Source of the DNA: Plesiomonas sp051652165
GTDB taxonomy: Bacteria > Pseudomonadota > Gammaproteobacteria > Enterobacterales > CAMTGL01
Assembly (NCBI RefSeq): GCF_051652165.1
Contig: NZ_JBOFTR010000007.1
Coordinates: 62,001-126,000 of the forward strand
DNA length: 64,000 nucleotides
Direction: 5' to 3'
Under the pieces are notes generated by a model. It did not search any database. It was not told the origin of the DNA and saw only the letters and a list, made by a program, of their open reading frames with translations. This document shows positions 7,560 through 16,686 of the stretch, one piece after another. Numbering within the stretch: the stretch's first letter is position 1; every line of letters begins with the position of its first letter. The position numbers and the translations under genes were made by a program.

Positions 7560-8804
7560 ATGGGTTTGAAACACGCTCTTGAAAAGCTCGAACATCATTT
7601 TGAGCCTGGCGGCAAGTACGAAAAGTTCTATGCCGTATATGAAGCTGTTGCCACCATTTTCTATACGCCGGGTACTGTAACCCGCACATCTGCCCACGTT
7701 CGTGACGGGGTAGATTTGAAGCGTATTATGATCATGGTGTGGGTAGCCGTTTTCCCAGCCCTGTTTTGGGGTCTGTATAATGCTGGTGCACAAGCCATTT
7801 TAGCCCTGAACCATTTGTATGGTGCAGAGCAACTTGCGCAAGCTGTTGCGGCAGACTGGCACTACTCACTGGTGGAATTGCTGGGCGGTTCAATGACCGC
7901 AGCAGATGCAGGTTGGGGCAGTAAAATGCTGCTGGGCGCAACCTACTTCCTGCCAATTTTTGCCGTGGTGTTTGCCGTTGGTGCAACATGGGAAGTGCTG
8001 TTTGCGATTGTTCGCGGGCACGAAGTTAACGAAGGCTTCTTCGTTACCTCTATCCTGTTTGCGTTGATTGTGCCACCAACACTGCCACTGTGGCAGGCTG
8101 CATTGGGTATCAGTTTCGGTGTGGTGGTTGCCAAAGAGATCTTTGGTGGTACTGGCCGTAACTTCTTAAACCCTGCTCTGGCTGGCCGTGCATTCCTGTT
8201 CTTTGCCTATCCAGCACAAATTTCAGGTGATTTGGTCTGGACTGCGGCTGATGGCTTCTCTGGTGCAACAGCTCTGTCTCAGTGGGCAAGTGGTGGCCAA
8301 AGTGGCTTGATCCACAATGCAACAGGGCAGGCTATCACGTGGTTTGATGCTTTCCTTGGCAACATCCCAGGCTCTATCGGTGAAGTATCAACCCTGATGA
8401 TTTTGCTGGGTGCAGCATTCCTGATTTATATCCGTGTAGCGTCATGGCGCATCATTGCGGGTGTGATGATCGGTATGGTTGTAACCTCAACGCTGTTTAA
8501 CCTGATTGGCTCAACGACTAACCCAATGTTCGCGATGCCGTGGTATTGGCATCTGGTTCTGGGTGGTTTTGCGTTCGGTATGGCGTTCATGGCAACTGAC
8601 CCAGTTTCTGCCTCTTTTACTGATAAAGGTAAGTGGTGGTATGGCGCGCTGATTGGTGTGATGACAGTACTGGTTCGAGTCGTTAACCCAGCATACCCAG
8701 AAGGTATGATGTTGGCTATTTTGTTTGCTAACTTGTTTGCACCGATTTTTGACTATCTGGTGGTTCAGGCAAACATTAAGCGGAGGAATGCACGTAATGG
8801 CTAA
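7560..8804 (+). CDS. nqrB: Na+-translocating NADH:quinone reductase subunit B
   Basis: This 414-residue integral membrane subunit has multiple transmembrane helices. The covalent FMN attachment motif is present as DGFSGATA, with the acceptor threonine at residue 237 (family knowledge: FMN is phosphoester-linked to this Thr by ApbE). A soluble N-terminal stretch of about 50 residues precedes the first helix. NqrB takes part in Na+ translocation and quinone reduction. It follows nqrA by five bases and overlaps nqrC by eight, pointing to coupled translation. Confidence 0.97.
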   Translation: MGLKHALEKLEHHFEPGGKYEKFYAVYEAVATIFYTPGTVTRTSAHVRDGVDLKRIMIMVWVAVFPALFWGLYNAGAQAILALNHLYGAEQLAQAVAADWHYSLVELLGGSMTAADAGWGSKMLLGATYFLPIFAVVFAVGATWEVLFAIVRGHEVNEGFFVTSILFALIVPPTLPLWQAALGISFGVVVAKEIFGGTGRNFLNPALAGRAFLFFAYPAQISGDLVWTAADGFSGATALSQWASGGQSGLIHNATGQAITWFDAFLGNIPGSIGEVSTLMILLGAAFLIYIRVASWRIIAGVMIGMVVTSTLFNLIGSTTNPMFAMPWYWHLVLGGFAFGMAFMATDPVSASFTDKGKWWYGALIGVMTVLVRVVNPAYPEGMMLAILFANLFAPIFDYLVVQANIKRRNARNG

Positions 8805-9576
8805 GAGTAACGATAGCATCGCCAAAACGCTGCTGGTGGTGATTTCCCTCAGCTTGGTGTGCTCCATTATTGTTGCCGGTTCTGCGGTAGGCTTAAAGGC
8901 CACACAAATCGAGCAAAAACAACTAGATAAGCAACGCAATATTTTATCTGTTGCTGGCTTGCTGACCCCTAACGTGAACGTAAAAGAGACCTTTACCCAG
9001 TTTATCGAACCGCGTTTGGTTGATCTGGCTACCGGTAACTTTGTTGAGGGTGATGCAGCTACTTTTGATCAGCGTGCGGCGGATAAAGATCCAAAGCAAA
9101 GCATCAGTATTCCAGCCGATCAAGACAAGGCGAAGATTAAGCGCCGTGCCAATGTTTCAGCGGTGTATCTGGTGAAAAATGCTGAAGGTAAAGTGACCGA
9201 AGTGGTTCTGCCAGTACACGGTACTGGTTTGTGGTCAATGATGTACGCTTTTCTGGCTGTTGAAACTGACGGTAATACCGTAAAAGGCATCACCTATTAT
9301 GACCAAGGGGAAACTCCGGGTCTGGGCGGCGAAATTGAAAACCCGAACTGGCGTAAGCTGTGGGTAGGCAAGAAGCTGTTTGATGTTGACGGTAAGCCGG
9401 CAATTCACATTGTCAAAGGGGCAGCACTGCCAAACGATCCATATGCGATTGATGGCTTATCAGGTGCAACCCTGACCGGTAACGGCGTGCAAAACACGTT
9501 TGACTATTGGTTAAGCGCCAATGGCTATGGTCCGTTTCTGACCAAAGTACGCGCTGGAGAGTTGAACAATGGTTGA
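8797..9576 (+). CDS. nqrC: Na+-translocating NADH:quinone reductase subunit C
   Basis: This 259-residue protein has one N-terminal membrane helix (about residues 11-33) and a large periplasmic FMN domain. The flavinylation motif is LSGATLT with the acceptor Thr at residue 225, the same number as in V. cholerae NqrC. Start choice: ATG 8797 sits 10 bases after GGAGG (8782-8786), whereas the upstream ATG at 8788 is one base from it; MAKSNDSIAKTLLVV also matches the family N-terminus. It overlaps nqrB by eight bases and nqrD by eight bases. Confidence 0.97.
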   Translation: MAKSNDSIAKTLLVVISLSLVCSIIVAGSAVGLKATQIEQKQLDKQRNILSVAGLLTPNVNVKETFTQFIEPRLVDLATGNFVEGDAATFDQRAADKDPKQSISIPADQDKAKIKRRANVSAVYLVKNAEGKVTEVVLPVHGTGLWSMMYAFLAVETDGNTVKGITYYDQGETPGLGGEIENPNWRKLWVGKKLFDVDGKPAIHIVKGAALPNDPYAIDGLSGATLTGNGVQNTFDYWLSANGYGPFLTKVRAGELNNG

Positions 9577-10198
9577 TAACAAAGAAATGAAAAAGCTGCT
9601 AGTCGGCCCGATCATGGACAATAACCCGATTGCACTGCAAATTTTGGGTATCTGTTCTGCATTGGCGGTCACCACCAAGATGGAAACCGCGTTTGTTATG
9701 ACGCTGGCAGTGACCGTGGTGACTGCATTTTCCAACTTGTTTATCTCACTGATTCGTCATCACATTCCGAACAGTGTGCGAATTATCGTGCAAATGGCGA
9801 TTATCGCATCACTGGTTATTGTGGTCGATCAGGTGCTTAAAGCCTATGCCTATGAGATCTCCAAGCAGTTGTCAGTATTCGTTGGTCTGATTATCACCAA
9901 CTGTATCGTAATGGGCCGTGCTGAAGCGTATGCGATGAAGTCACCGCCGATGCAAAGCTTCATGGACGGTATCGGTAATGGTTTGGGTTACGGTGCTATC
10001 TTGCTGGCGGTTGCCTTTATCCGTGAACTGATCGGTTCAGGTAAACTGTTCGGTATGCCAGTGCTGCCACTGATTCAAGATGGCGGTTGGTATCAGAGTA
10101 ACGGTATGTTCCTGTTGGCACCGAGTGCGTTCTTTATCATTGGTGGCCTGATTTGGGCAATCCGTACCTATAAGCCTGAACAGAACGAGAAGGAATAA
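9569..10198 (+). CDS. nqrD: Na+-translocating NADH:quinone reductase subunit D
   Basis: This 209-residue membrane protein has about six transmembrane segments and family motifs such as MDNNPIALQILGICSALAVT and FVGLIITNCIVMGRAEAYAM. The TNCxVxGRAEA loop carries the conserved Cys that, with NqrE, holds the membrane-embedded iron-sulfur centre. It is homologous to RnfE. It overlaps the end of nqrC and is followed after six bases by nqrE. Confidence 0.97.
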   Translation: MVDNKEMKKLLVGPIMDNNPIALQILGICSALAVTTKMETAFVMTLAVTVVTAFSNLFISLIRHHIPNSVRIIVQMAIIASLVIVVDQVLKAYAYEISKQLSVFVGLIITNCIVMGRAEAYAMKSPPMQSFMDGIGNGLGYGAILLAVAFIRELIGSGKLFGMPVLPLIQDGGWYQSNGMFLLAPSAFFIIGGLIWAIRTYKPEQNEKE

Positions 10199-10204
10199 CG
10201 ACAG

Positions 10205-10801
10205 ATGGAACATTATATCAGTCTGTTTGTTCGCTCTATTTTCATTGAAAATATGGCGCTGGGCTTCTTCTTGGGGATGTGTACCTTCTTGGCTGTATCC
10301 AAGAAAGTGGCAACCTCATTTGGTCTGGGTATTGCGGTAACGGTTGTACTGGGTATTGCCGTTCCGGTTAACAACTTAGTCTTTAACCTGATCCTCAAAG
10401 ACGGTGCACTGGTTGCAGGCGTTGATCTGACCTTCCTAAGCTTTATCACCTTTATCGGTGTTATCGCTGCACTGGTACAGATTCTGGAAATGGTGCTGGA
10501 TAAGTTCTTCCCACCTTTATACAACGCGCTGGGCATTTTCCTGCCGCTGATCACCGTAAACTGTGCGATCTTCGGTGGCGTGTCGTTTATGGTGCAACGT
10601 GACTACAACTTCACAGAGTCGATTGTGTATGGTGTAGGTTCCGGTATCGGTTGGATGCTGGCTATCGTGGCACTGGCAGGTCTGCGTGAGAAGATGAAGT
10701 ACTCCGACGTACCAAAAGGTCTACGTGGTTTAGGTATTACCTTTATCACCGTAGGTCTGATGGCGCTGGGCTTTATGTCTTTCTCCGGTATCCAGTTGTA
10801 A
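10205..10801 (+). CDS. nqrE: Na+-translocating NADH:quinone reductase subunit E
   Basis: This 198-residue membrane protein is the partner of NqrD and homologue of RnfA. It has six predicted helices, an early conserved cysteine (GFFLGMCTFLAVSKKV) and a second (LPLITVNCAIFGG), which contribute ligands to the intramembrane iron-sulfur centre in the known structures. The ATG at 10205 follows closely on nqrD, and nqrF begins 23 bases after its stop. Confidence 0.97.
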   Translation: MEHYISLFVRSIFIENMALGFFLGMCTFLAVSKKVATSFGLGIAVTVVLGIAVPVNNLVFNLILKDGALVAGVDLTFLSFITFIGVIAALVQILEMVLDKFFPPLYNALGIFLPLITVNCAIFGGVSFMVQRDYNFTESIVYGVGSGIGWMLAIVALAGLREKMKYSDVPKGLRGLGITFITVGLMALGFMSFSGIQL

Positions 10802-10824
10802 TCAGGGCGTAGTAGGAACATACG

Positions 10825-12048
10825 ATGGAAATTATTCTTGGCGTAGTCATGTTCACCCTGATCCTGCTGGCGTTGGTTCTGGTAATTTTATTTGCCAAAT
10901 CCAAGCTGGTAAGCTCTGGTGACATTACGATTGAAATTAACGGTGATCCAAACCTGACCATTAAAACCCAAGCTGGCGGTAAGCTGCTGGGTGCTTTGGC
11001 CGGTAACGGGATCTTCGTCTCTTCCGCCTGTGGCGGCGGTGGCTCTTGCGGCCAGTGCCACGCCAAAGTGCTGGAAGGCGGTGGCGATGTGCTGCCAACT
11101 GAACTTTCTCACATCACCAAGCGCGATGCAGCCCAAGGTTGCCGTTTAGCGTGTCAGGTGAACGTGAAAGAGAACATGAAAATCGAATTGCCAGAAGAGA
11201 TCTTTGGCGTGAAGAAGTGGGAATGTGAAGTTATCTCTAACGATAACGTTGCCACTTTCATCAAAGAGCTGGTGATTGCGATTCCGGAAGGGGAAGAAGT
11301 GCCTTTCCGTGCCGGTGGTTATATCCAGATTGAAGCGCCTGCGCATCACATCAAATATGCTGATTTTGATGTACCGCAGGAGTACCGCGAAGATTGGGAT
11401 AAATACAACCTGTTCCGCTATGAGTCTGTGGTTAAAGAGCCGATTATTCGTGCTTACTCGATGGCGAGCTATCCGGAAGAGAAAAGCATCATCATGCTGA
11501 ACGTGCGTATCGCTACGCCACCGCCAAGCAACCCTGATGCACCTCCGGGTCAGATGTCTTCTTTCATCTGGTCATTGAAAAAGGGTGATAAAGTCACTAT
11601 TTCTGGTCCATTTGGTGAGTTCTTCGCCAAAGAAACCGAAAATGAGATGGTCTTTATCGGTGGTGGTGCGGGTATGGCTCCAATGCGCTCCCACATTTTC
11701 GACCAGCTTAAGCGTTTGCACTCCAAGCGTAAGATGACCTACTGGTACGGTGCGCGTTCTAAGCGTGAAATGTTCTATGTTGAAGACTTCGACATGCTCG
11801 CGGCTGAAAACCCGAACTTTACTTGGAACGTAGCACTGTCAGATCCGTTACCGGATGATAACTGGACAGGTTATACTGGTTTCATTCACAACGTAATTTA
11901 TGAAAATTACCTGCGTGATCATGAAGCACCGGAAGACTGCGAATACTACATGTGCGGCCCGCCGATGATGAATGCTGCGGTCATCAAAATGCTCAAAGAT
12001 CTGGGCGTTGAAGATGAAAACATTTTGCTGGATGACTTTGGTGGTTGA
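10825..12048 (+). CDS. nqrF: Na+-translocating NADH:quinone reductase subunit F, NADH-oxidising
   Basis: This 407-residue protein has one N-terminal membrane helix, then a [2Fe-2S] ferredoxin domain with Cys69, Cys75, Cys78 and Cys110 (ACGGGGSCGQC and CRLAC motifs). An FAD-binding domain (RAYSMAS) and an NADH-binding domain (GGGAGMAPMRSH; YMCGPPMM) follow. It takes electrons from NADH and passes them into the complex. All ligands expected for a working subunit are present. apbE starts nine bases after its stop. Confidence 0.97.
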   Translation: MEIILGVVMFTLILLALVLVILFAKSKLVSSGDITIEINGDPNLTIKTQAGGKLLGALAGNGIFVSSACGGGGSCGQCHAKVLEGGGDVLPTELSHITKRDAAQGCRLACQVNVKENMKIELPEEIFGVKKWECEVISNDNVATFIKELVIAIPEGEEVPFRAGGYIQIEAPAHHIKYADFDVPQEYREDWDKYNLFRYESVVKEPIIRAYSMASYPEEKSIIMLNVRIATPPPSNPDAPPGQMSSFIWSLKKGDKVTISGPFGEFFAKETENEMVFIGGGAGMAPMRSHIFDQLKRLHSKRKMTYWYGARSKREMFYVEDFDMLAAENPNFTWNVALSDPLPDDNWTGYTGFIHNVIYENYLRDHEAPEDCEYYMCGPPMMNAAVIKMLKDLGVEDENILLDDFGG

Positions 12049-12057
12049 TTCACTGAC

Positions 12058-13086
12058 ATGTTAGTAAAAACTAAGCAATGGCTAGCCCTGGTCGGGCTGG
12101 CCTTTTTTCTAAGTGGGTGTAATGACAGCACGTCAAACGAGCAAGTCAACCTGCAAGGCCAAACGATGGGTACGTACTACTCCATCAAATACTTAAATCA
12201 AAAAGATTTACCGGCGCAAGATGCAGTTCAAGCTGAAATTGATAAGCGTCTTGAGCTGGTCAACGATCAGATGTCGACTTATCGTCCAACCTCTGAACTG
12301 AGCCGCTTTAACAGCAGCACCGCGGTAAATACCCCGTTTGCAGTTTCTGCTGATACGGCCAAAGTGGTGCGTGAGGCGCTGCGTATTAATCAGGTGACGC
12401 ACGGCGCGTTAGATGTCACGGTTGGGCCGTTGGTTAACCTGTGGGGCTTTGGTCCAGAAGGCCGGCCGGATAAAGTACCGTCAGATGACGAGCTGGCCAA
12501 ACGCCGCGCCCGTATTGGTATTCAATATCTGTCGGTACAGGGTGATGCTTTGGTTAAAGGCATTCCTCCTTTGTATGTTGATCTCTCGTCTATCGCCAAA
12601 GGTTTTGGGGTTGATCAGGTCGCTGAATATTTAGCTTCACTGGGTATTCAAAACTACATGGTTGAAATTGGCGGTGAAGTGCGCCTAAAAGGGCATAATG
12701 CCAAAGATAAACCATGGCGTATTGCGATAGAAAAACCGATCGCGGGTACTGAGCAAACCGCACAAGAGATTATTGCACCGCTCAATATGGCGATTGCTAC
12801 CTCCGGTGATTATCGTAACTATTTTGAACAAGATGGTGTTCGTTTCTCGCATACCATTGATCCACGTACCGGAAAACCTATCCAACATAAAATGGTCTCA
12901 ATCACCGTGATTGCACCAACCTGCATGGAAGCGGATGGCCTATCGACCGGCCTGAACGTTTTGGGTGAAGAAGAAGCACTCAAGGTGGCGAATCAGCACA
13001 ATATTGCTGCATTCATGGTGATTAAGACCCCAGAGGGTTTCACTGAAGTGGCCTCTGAAGCCTTTAAACCTTATCTGCAAAAATAA
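12058..13086 (+). CDS. apbE: FAD:protein FMN transferase, lipoprotein
   Basis: This 342-residue lipoprotein has a signal peptide with lipobox LSGC (Cys21). ApbE motifs are visible: QGQTMGTYYSIKY, ALDVTVGPLVNLWGFGP, YVDLSSIAKGFGVDQVAEYL, EIGGEVRLKG, ATSGDYRNYFEQDG and the HTIDPRTGKP loop. It attaches FMN covalently to threonine in NqrB and NqrC, outside the cytoplasmic membrane, with Mg2+. Its position inside the nqr operon, directly after nqrF, agrees with that role. The ribosome-binding site is weak, suggesting coupling to nqrF translation. Confidence 0.95.
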   Translation: MLVKTKQWLALVGLAFFLSGCNDSTSNEQVNLQGQTMGTYYSIKYLNQKDLPAQDAVQAEIDKRLELVNDQMSTYRPTSELSRFNSSTAVNTPFAVSADTAKVVREALRINQVTHGALDVTVGPLVNLWGFGPEGRPDKVPSDDELAKRRARIGIQYLSVQGDALVKGIPPLYVDLSSIAKGFGVDQVAEYLASLGIQNYMVEIGGEVRLKGHNAKDKPWRIAIEKPIAGTEQTAQEIIAPLNMAIATSGDYRNYFEQDGVRFSHTIDPRTGKPIQHKMVSITVIAPTCMEADGLSTGLNVLGEEEALKVANQHNIAAFMVIKTPEGFTEVASEAFKPYLQK

Positions 13087-13095
13087 GGAGCAGGT

Positions 13096-13317
13096 ATGAC
13101 TACGTTTATCGCAACTTTTGCCGTATTCATGTTAGTGATTGCGGCAATGTCTATCGGTTATATTATCAAACGCAGAAGTATTCATGGTAGCTGCGGCGGT
13201 ATTGCCAATTTGGGCTTAGAGAAAGTGTGCGATTGCCCAGAGCCTTGTGACAACCGTAAAGCGAAAATGGCCGAACAAGCACGTCTGGAAAAACTGCAAG
13301 AAAACCGCATTATCTGA
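13096..13317 (+). CDS. nqrM: NqrM, assembly factor for the Nqr complex
   Basis: This 73-residue protein has one N-terminal membrane helix (about residues 4-24) and four cysteines in a short cluster (Cys33, Cys45, Cys47, Cys51; SCGG...VCDCPEPC). This is the DUF539 pattern now called NqrM, needed in Vibrio to mature the complex, probably by supplying iron to the NqrD/E centre. It closes the operon nine bases after apbE, with AAGGAG well placed before the ATG. Confidence 0.93.
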   Translation: MTTFIATFAVFMLVIAAMSIGYIIKRRSIHGSCGGIANLGLEKVCDCPEPCDNRKAKMAEQARLEKLQENRII

Positions 13318-13357
13318 CACTCTATTCGATACTCTGTCTGATATTTGCTGTGTAAGG

Positions 13358-13388
13358 CGACTCCTCCTGTATCATGCGGGGGGAGTTG
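13358..13388 (+). terminator. GC-rich hairpin after nqrM
   Basis: CGACTCCTCC (13358-13367) pairs over 10 positions, with two G-T pairs, to the GGGGGGAGTTG arm (13378-13388). No T run follows (TCATTAAT), so it may be a weak terminator or a 3' end stabiliser of the nqr mRNA. Confidence 0.5.
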
Positions 13389-13418
13389 TCATTAATATCA
13401 TGTTTTACTGATTTAGCA

Positions 13419-13447
13419 TTGATCCTCTTTTCGTGACATTGTATATT
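13419..13447 (+). promoter_or_regulatory. dinB promoter
   Basis: TTGATC (-35, 13419-13424), a 17-base spacer and TATATT (-10, 13442-13447) form a good sigma-70 promoter, with an expected start near 13454, 17 bases before the dinB start codon. Confidence 0.7.
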
Positions 13448-13454
13448 TATACAG
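13439..13454. promoter_or_regulatory. LexA operator over the dinB promoter
   Basis: TTG-N10-CAG with the AT-rich core TATATTTATA matches the LexA box CTG-N10-CAG with one change, and covers the -10 element. This predicts SOS repression of dinB, as in E. coli. Confidence 0.75.
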
Positions 13455-13470
13455 TGGTTTAGGGGGTGGC

Positions 13471-14526
13471 GTGCGCAAAATTATTCATATCGACATGGAC
13501 TGCTTTTATGCTGCCGTTGAAATGCGGGATAACCCGACATTACAACATGTGCCCTTGGCCATTGGTGGCCGCCGAGAGCGGCGCGGCGTGCTCAGTACCT
13601 GCAACTATGTCGCCCGTAGCTTTGGTCTGCACAGCGCGATGCCCACCGCACAAGCCTTTAAACTTTGCCCACATTTGACCCTGCTTCCGGGGCGGATGGA
13701 TGTCTATAAACGTGTTTCGCAACAACTGCATGCCATTTTTCGCCGCTATACTGATAAAGTTGAACCCCTATCGCTTGATGAAGCCTACCTAGATGTTACT
13801 GACTGTACATTGTTTCAAGGGTCTGCCACATGGATTGCCGAAGATATTCGCCGCGCGATTCGTGATGAGCTGCAACTGACCGCCTCTGCCGGTGTTGCCT
13901 CAGTGAAATTTTTAGCCAAAATTGCCTCAGATATGAATAAACCCAACGGGTTATATGTGCTGCGCCCCGAACAAACTGCCGACTTTGTGGCAGTTTTGCC
14001 GCTGAAGAAAATTCCTGGCGTTGGAAAAGTGTCAGCACAGAAACTGGCTGATATGGGGCTGTTTATCTGCGCCGATGTTCAACGGGTACCACTGACTCTG
14101 CTAGCTGATAAATTCGGGAAAATGGGGCAGATGCTCTGGCAGCGTTGTCAGGGTATCGATGATCGAGAGGTCAATGCGACAAGGCAGCGTAAGTCAGTTG
14201 GCGTTGAGCGCACGTTGGAAGAAGATATTCACTCACTTGCGGCGTGCCAGCAGATAGTCCGCGAATTGTACCCAGAGCTTGAGCGTCGGTTGAGTCAAGC
14301 CAGTGAATCGTTGGCGATTGCACGGCAAGGTGTGAAGCTTAAATTTTCAGATTTCCAACTAACAACCCAAGAGCATGTCTACCCGCATCTTGATCAGCAA
14401 GATTTACTGCAACTGGCTGAATCTATCTGGTCACGTTGTGAGGGGCGGGGTGTGCGTTTGGTCGGGTTGCATGTCACTTTGATAGATCCGCAACTGGTGC
14501 GTCAGTTAGCCCTGCCGTGGAGTTAA
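13471..14526 (+). CDS. dinB: DNA polymerase IV (Y-family translesion polymerase)
   Basis: This 351-residue Y-family polymerase has catalytic carboxylates in the usual places: Asp8 in HIDMDCFYAAVE and Asp103-Glu104 in SLDEAYLDVTD. The helix-hairpin-helix IPGVGKVSAQKL and the little-finger domain follow; length equals the E. coli enzyme. It begins with GTG at 13471, five bases after AGGGGG. It copies damaged templates during the SOS response, and the LexA box upstream agrees. It converges with pepD. Confidence 0.96.
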   Translation: MRKIIHIDMDCFYAAVEMRDNPTLQHVPLAIGGRRERRGVLSTCNYVARSFGLHSAMPTAQAFKLCPHLTLLPGRMDVYKRVSQQLHAIFRRYTDKVEPLSLDEAYLDVTDCTLFQGSATWIAEDIRRAIRDELQLTASAGVASVKFLAKIASDMNKPNGLYVLRPEQTADFVAVLPLKKIPGVGKVSAQKLADMGLFICADVQRVPLTLLADKFGKMGQMLWQRCQGIDDREVNATRQRKSVGVERTLEEDIHSLAACQQIVRELYPELERRLSQASESLAIARQGVKLKFSDFQLTTQEHVYPHLDQQDLLQLAESIWSRCEGRGVRLVGLHVTLIDPQLVRQLALPWS

Positions 14527-14541
14527 ACAGTGGGATCGGGA

Positions 14542-14571
14542 TAAAAAACAGGCCACCCGAAGGCAGCCTGT
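14542..14571 (-). terminator. pepD terminator
   Basis: On the minus strand ACAGGCTGCC pairs over 10 positions with GGTGGCCTGT around a TTCG loop, followed by six T. This is a textbook rho-independent terminator about 75 bases after the pepD stop, between convergent pepD and dinB. Confidence 0.9.
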
Positions 14572-14644
14572 TAATCGTTGCTAATGATAAAACATGTCAC
14601 CGATAAATGCAGTCAGTGAACACTAACCCCCGTTTCAACGCAGT

Positions 14645-16105
14645 TTATGCTCGTTCAGGGATATTTTTCAGCAGTTGAGTCAGTAGCTGCCAGTATTTAT
14701 CCACACTAGCAATGTGCACGCGCTCATCCGGTGAGTGCGGGCCACGAATGGTTGGGCCGACAGAGACCATATCCATCTGTGGGTACGGCTCTTTGAATAG
14801 ACCGCACTCAAGACCGGCATGGATCACCATAATGTTCGGTGTTTTATCAAACATTGCTTGATAGGTCTCACGCACAACCTGCATGATAGGTGAGCTGTTA
14901 TCTGGTTTCCAGCCCGGATAACCGCCGGTAAATTCAGCCTGCGCACCGGCTAATTGTGCAACTGCTTTTAGCATATTTTGCACACCACAGCGGCCACTGT
15001 CGATCAACGAACGGATCAGGCAGACAATTTTCACTTCATTGTTACTGGTGGTAACTACACCTACGTTCAGAGAGGTTTCAACCACACCTGGCACAGCATC
15101 ACTCATGCGCATTACACCGTTCGGGCAAGCATGCAGCAGTGCCAGTAAACGCTGTTGTGCGTCGGCAGCCAATACCTGAGCAGGCATTGGCGCATTATCA
15201 AGCAGAACGGTCAGATTTGGTTCAACGACACTCAGCTCACTGCGCTGAATATCGGTAAACTTATCAACCAACGCACGCAGACGCGCCACATTCGCTGTCG
15301 GTACTAACAGTGTGGCCGAGCCTTCACGTGGAATAGCATTACGCAGTGTACCGCCCTGAATATTAGCAAGGCGCAGGCCTAACTCTGCCGCATGGCCAAA
15401 CAGGAAACGGCCCAGCATCTTGTTCGCATTACCCAGATACAGGTGAATATCACCCCCTGAGTGGCCGCCTTTTAACCCTTTCACTGTGAGGGTAAAGGCT
15501 TGCATATCCGCCGGTGCAGTTTCTCGTGCAACAGGCAGTGTCATCGTGGCATCAATACCGCCAGCGCAACCCATGTAGATTTCGCCTTCCTCTTCGGAAT
15601 CGGTATTGATTAGAATTTCACCCTGCAACCAGCCGCTTTGTAGGCCGAAAGCACCGGTCATGCCGCTCTCTTCATCAATGGTTAGCAGAACTTCCAGCGG
15701 GCCGTGTTGCAGATCATTTGCCGCAACTACGGCCAGTGCAGATGCCATGCCAATACCATTATCCGCGCCGAGGGTTGTTCCTTGCGCTTTCACCCATTCG
15801 CCATCGATATACGGGCGGATCGGATCTTTGGTAAAGTCATGCACCGTATCGTTATTCTTTTGCGGCACCATATCCAGATGGGCTTGCAAAACAACCGGTT
15901 TACGGTTTTCCATTCCTGCTGTTGCAGGTTTGCGGATCAGAATATTGCCAACCGCATCACGCTCAACATGCAGGCCAGCCCCTTGCGCCCACTCAACAAT
16001 AAAGCTTGCTAACGCCTCTTCATGGTGTGACGGGTGTGGAATAGAACAAATTTTTTCGAAAAATTGCCACAAAGGTTGTGGTGACAGATGGCCCAATTGA
16101 GACAC
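14645..16105 (-). CDS. pepD: Aminoacyl-histidine dipeptidase (peptidase D)
   Basis: This 486-residue M20-family metallopeptidase keeps the zinc-ligand motifs: VLQAHLDMVPQKN, TTLGADNGIG, LLTIDEESGMTGAFGL, INTDSEEEGEIYMGCAGG and the C-terminal HAGLECGLF. It hydrolyses dipeptides, including carnosine-type Xaa-His, in the cytoplasm. The start was set at GTG 16105 (VSQLGHLSPQPLW), because AGGAG lies eight bases before it and length then matches E. coli PepD (485); the TTG at 16123 is less likely. The long gene-poor region lies upstream. Confidence 0.95.
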   Translation of the reverse strand: MSQLGHLSPQPLWQFFEKICSIPHPSHHEEALASFIVEWAQGAGLHVERDAVGNILIRKPATAGMENRKPVVLQAHLDMVPQKNNDTVHDFTKDPIRPYIDGEWVKAQGTTLGADNGIGMASALAVVAANDLQHGPLEVLLTIDEESGMTGAFGLQSGWLQGEILINTDSEEEGEIYMGCAGGIDATMTLPVARETAPADMQAFTLTVKGLKGGHSGGDIHLYLGNANKMLGRFLFGHAAELGLRLANIQGGTLRNAIPREGSATLLVPTANVARLRALVDKFTDIQRSELSVVEPNLTVLLDNAPMPAQVLAADAQQRLLALLHACPNGVMRMSDAVPGVVETSLNVGVVTTSNNEVKIVCLIRSLIDSGRCGVQNMLKAVAQLAGAQAEFTGGYPGWKPDNSSPIMQVVRETYQAMFDKTPNIMVIHAGLECGLFKEPYPQMDMVSVGPTIRGPHSPDERVHIASVDKYWQLLTQLLKNIPERA

Positions 16106-16489
16106 GGCGGGAACTCCTATCAAGATAGCAATAAGTACAATGACAACCCTAATCGTATATCAGCAAATATTTAGAATATCTCTAAATCATCACACACTGG
16201 GGTTGCATACTTTAAATTACATAGTGAATCATGAACTAAAACTCGTTTGCTTTACGCTTACTATCTACCAAAAAAACAGAATGTTATTTGGTAAGCATAA
16301 GGTTATTAAGCACAGCATACCACTGCAAAGACATCGGTAGGAAATTATCACCGATAGCAAGGCCGCATTTTTGTATCGTATTTTGATAGTAGTAGAAAAA
16401 GAAACACTCAGTCGTGAATGGTTTTTTTATACCTTTGATGTAATTTTTAGATCAAAATGAGCGTATTATTAGAGTGATTCTCTTCTTTA

Positions 16490-16505
16490 TGTGATTTTTA
16501 TCACC
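16490..16505. promoter_or_regulatory. CRP-like site at the structured-RNA locus
   Basis: TGTGA-TTTTTA-TCACC matches the CRP consensus in 9 of 10 positions. Its centre is about 47 bases before the predicted start of the transcript, close to but not exactly a standard activating position. Confidence 0.5.
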
Positions 16506-16510
16506 ATCTA

Positions 16511-16538
16511 TTGTAATTAAATTTCAAAGTGGTATGAT
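16511..16538 (+). promoter_or_regulatory. Predicted promoter of the structured RNA
   Basis: TTGTAA (16511-16516), a 16-base spacer and TATGAT (16533-16538) form a reasonable sigma-70 promoter, with transcription expected to start near 16545. Confidence 0.5.
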
Positions 16539-16686
16539 TTTAATCGTTGAGAAAAACAGCAAAATGAGTACGCAAAGTAACTTTAGAAAGCTTAAGGATT
16601 AAGCCCGTGTTTCACGCCTCCAAGGAACTGAGAACAAGTTAAAGGCGAACCTAAGTCTTTAGTAACACTTGTTAATGAGGTGATTT

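Noticed and set aside
8511..8939. 142-codon minus-strand ORF
   Set aside because: Antisense to the nqrB-nqrC junction; shadow frame of conserved genes.
15606..16100. 164-codon plus-strand ORF
   Set aside because: It is antisense to pepD; the Cys/Ser/Arg-rich translation is typical of a shadow frame.
16140..16340. 66-codon ORF in the pepD-gpt region
   Set aside because: No ribosome-binding site, no recognisable features and AT-rich sequence that yields such ORFs by chance.
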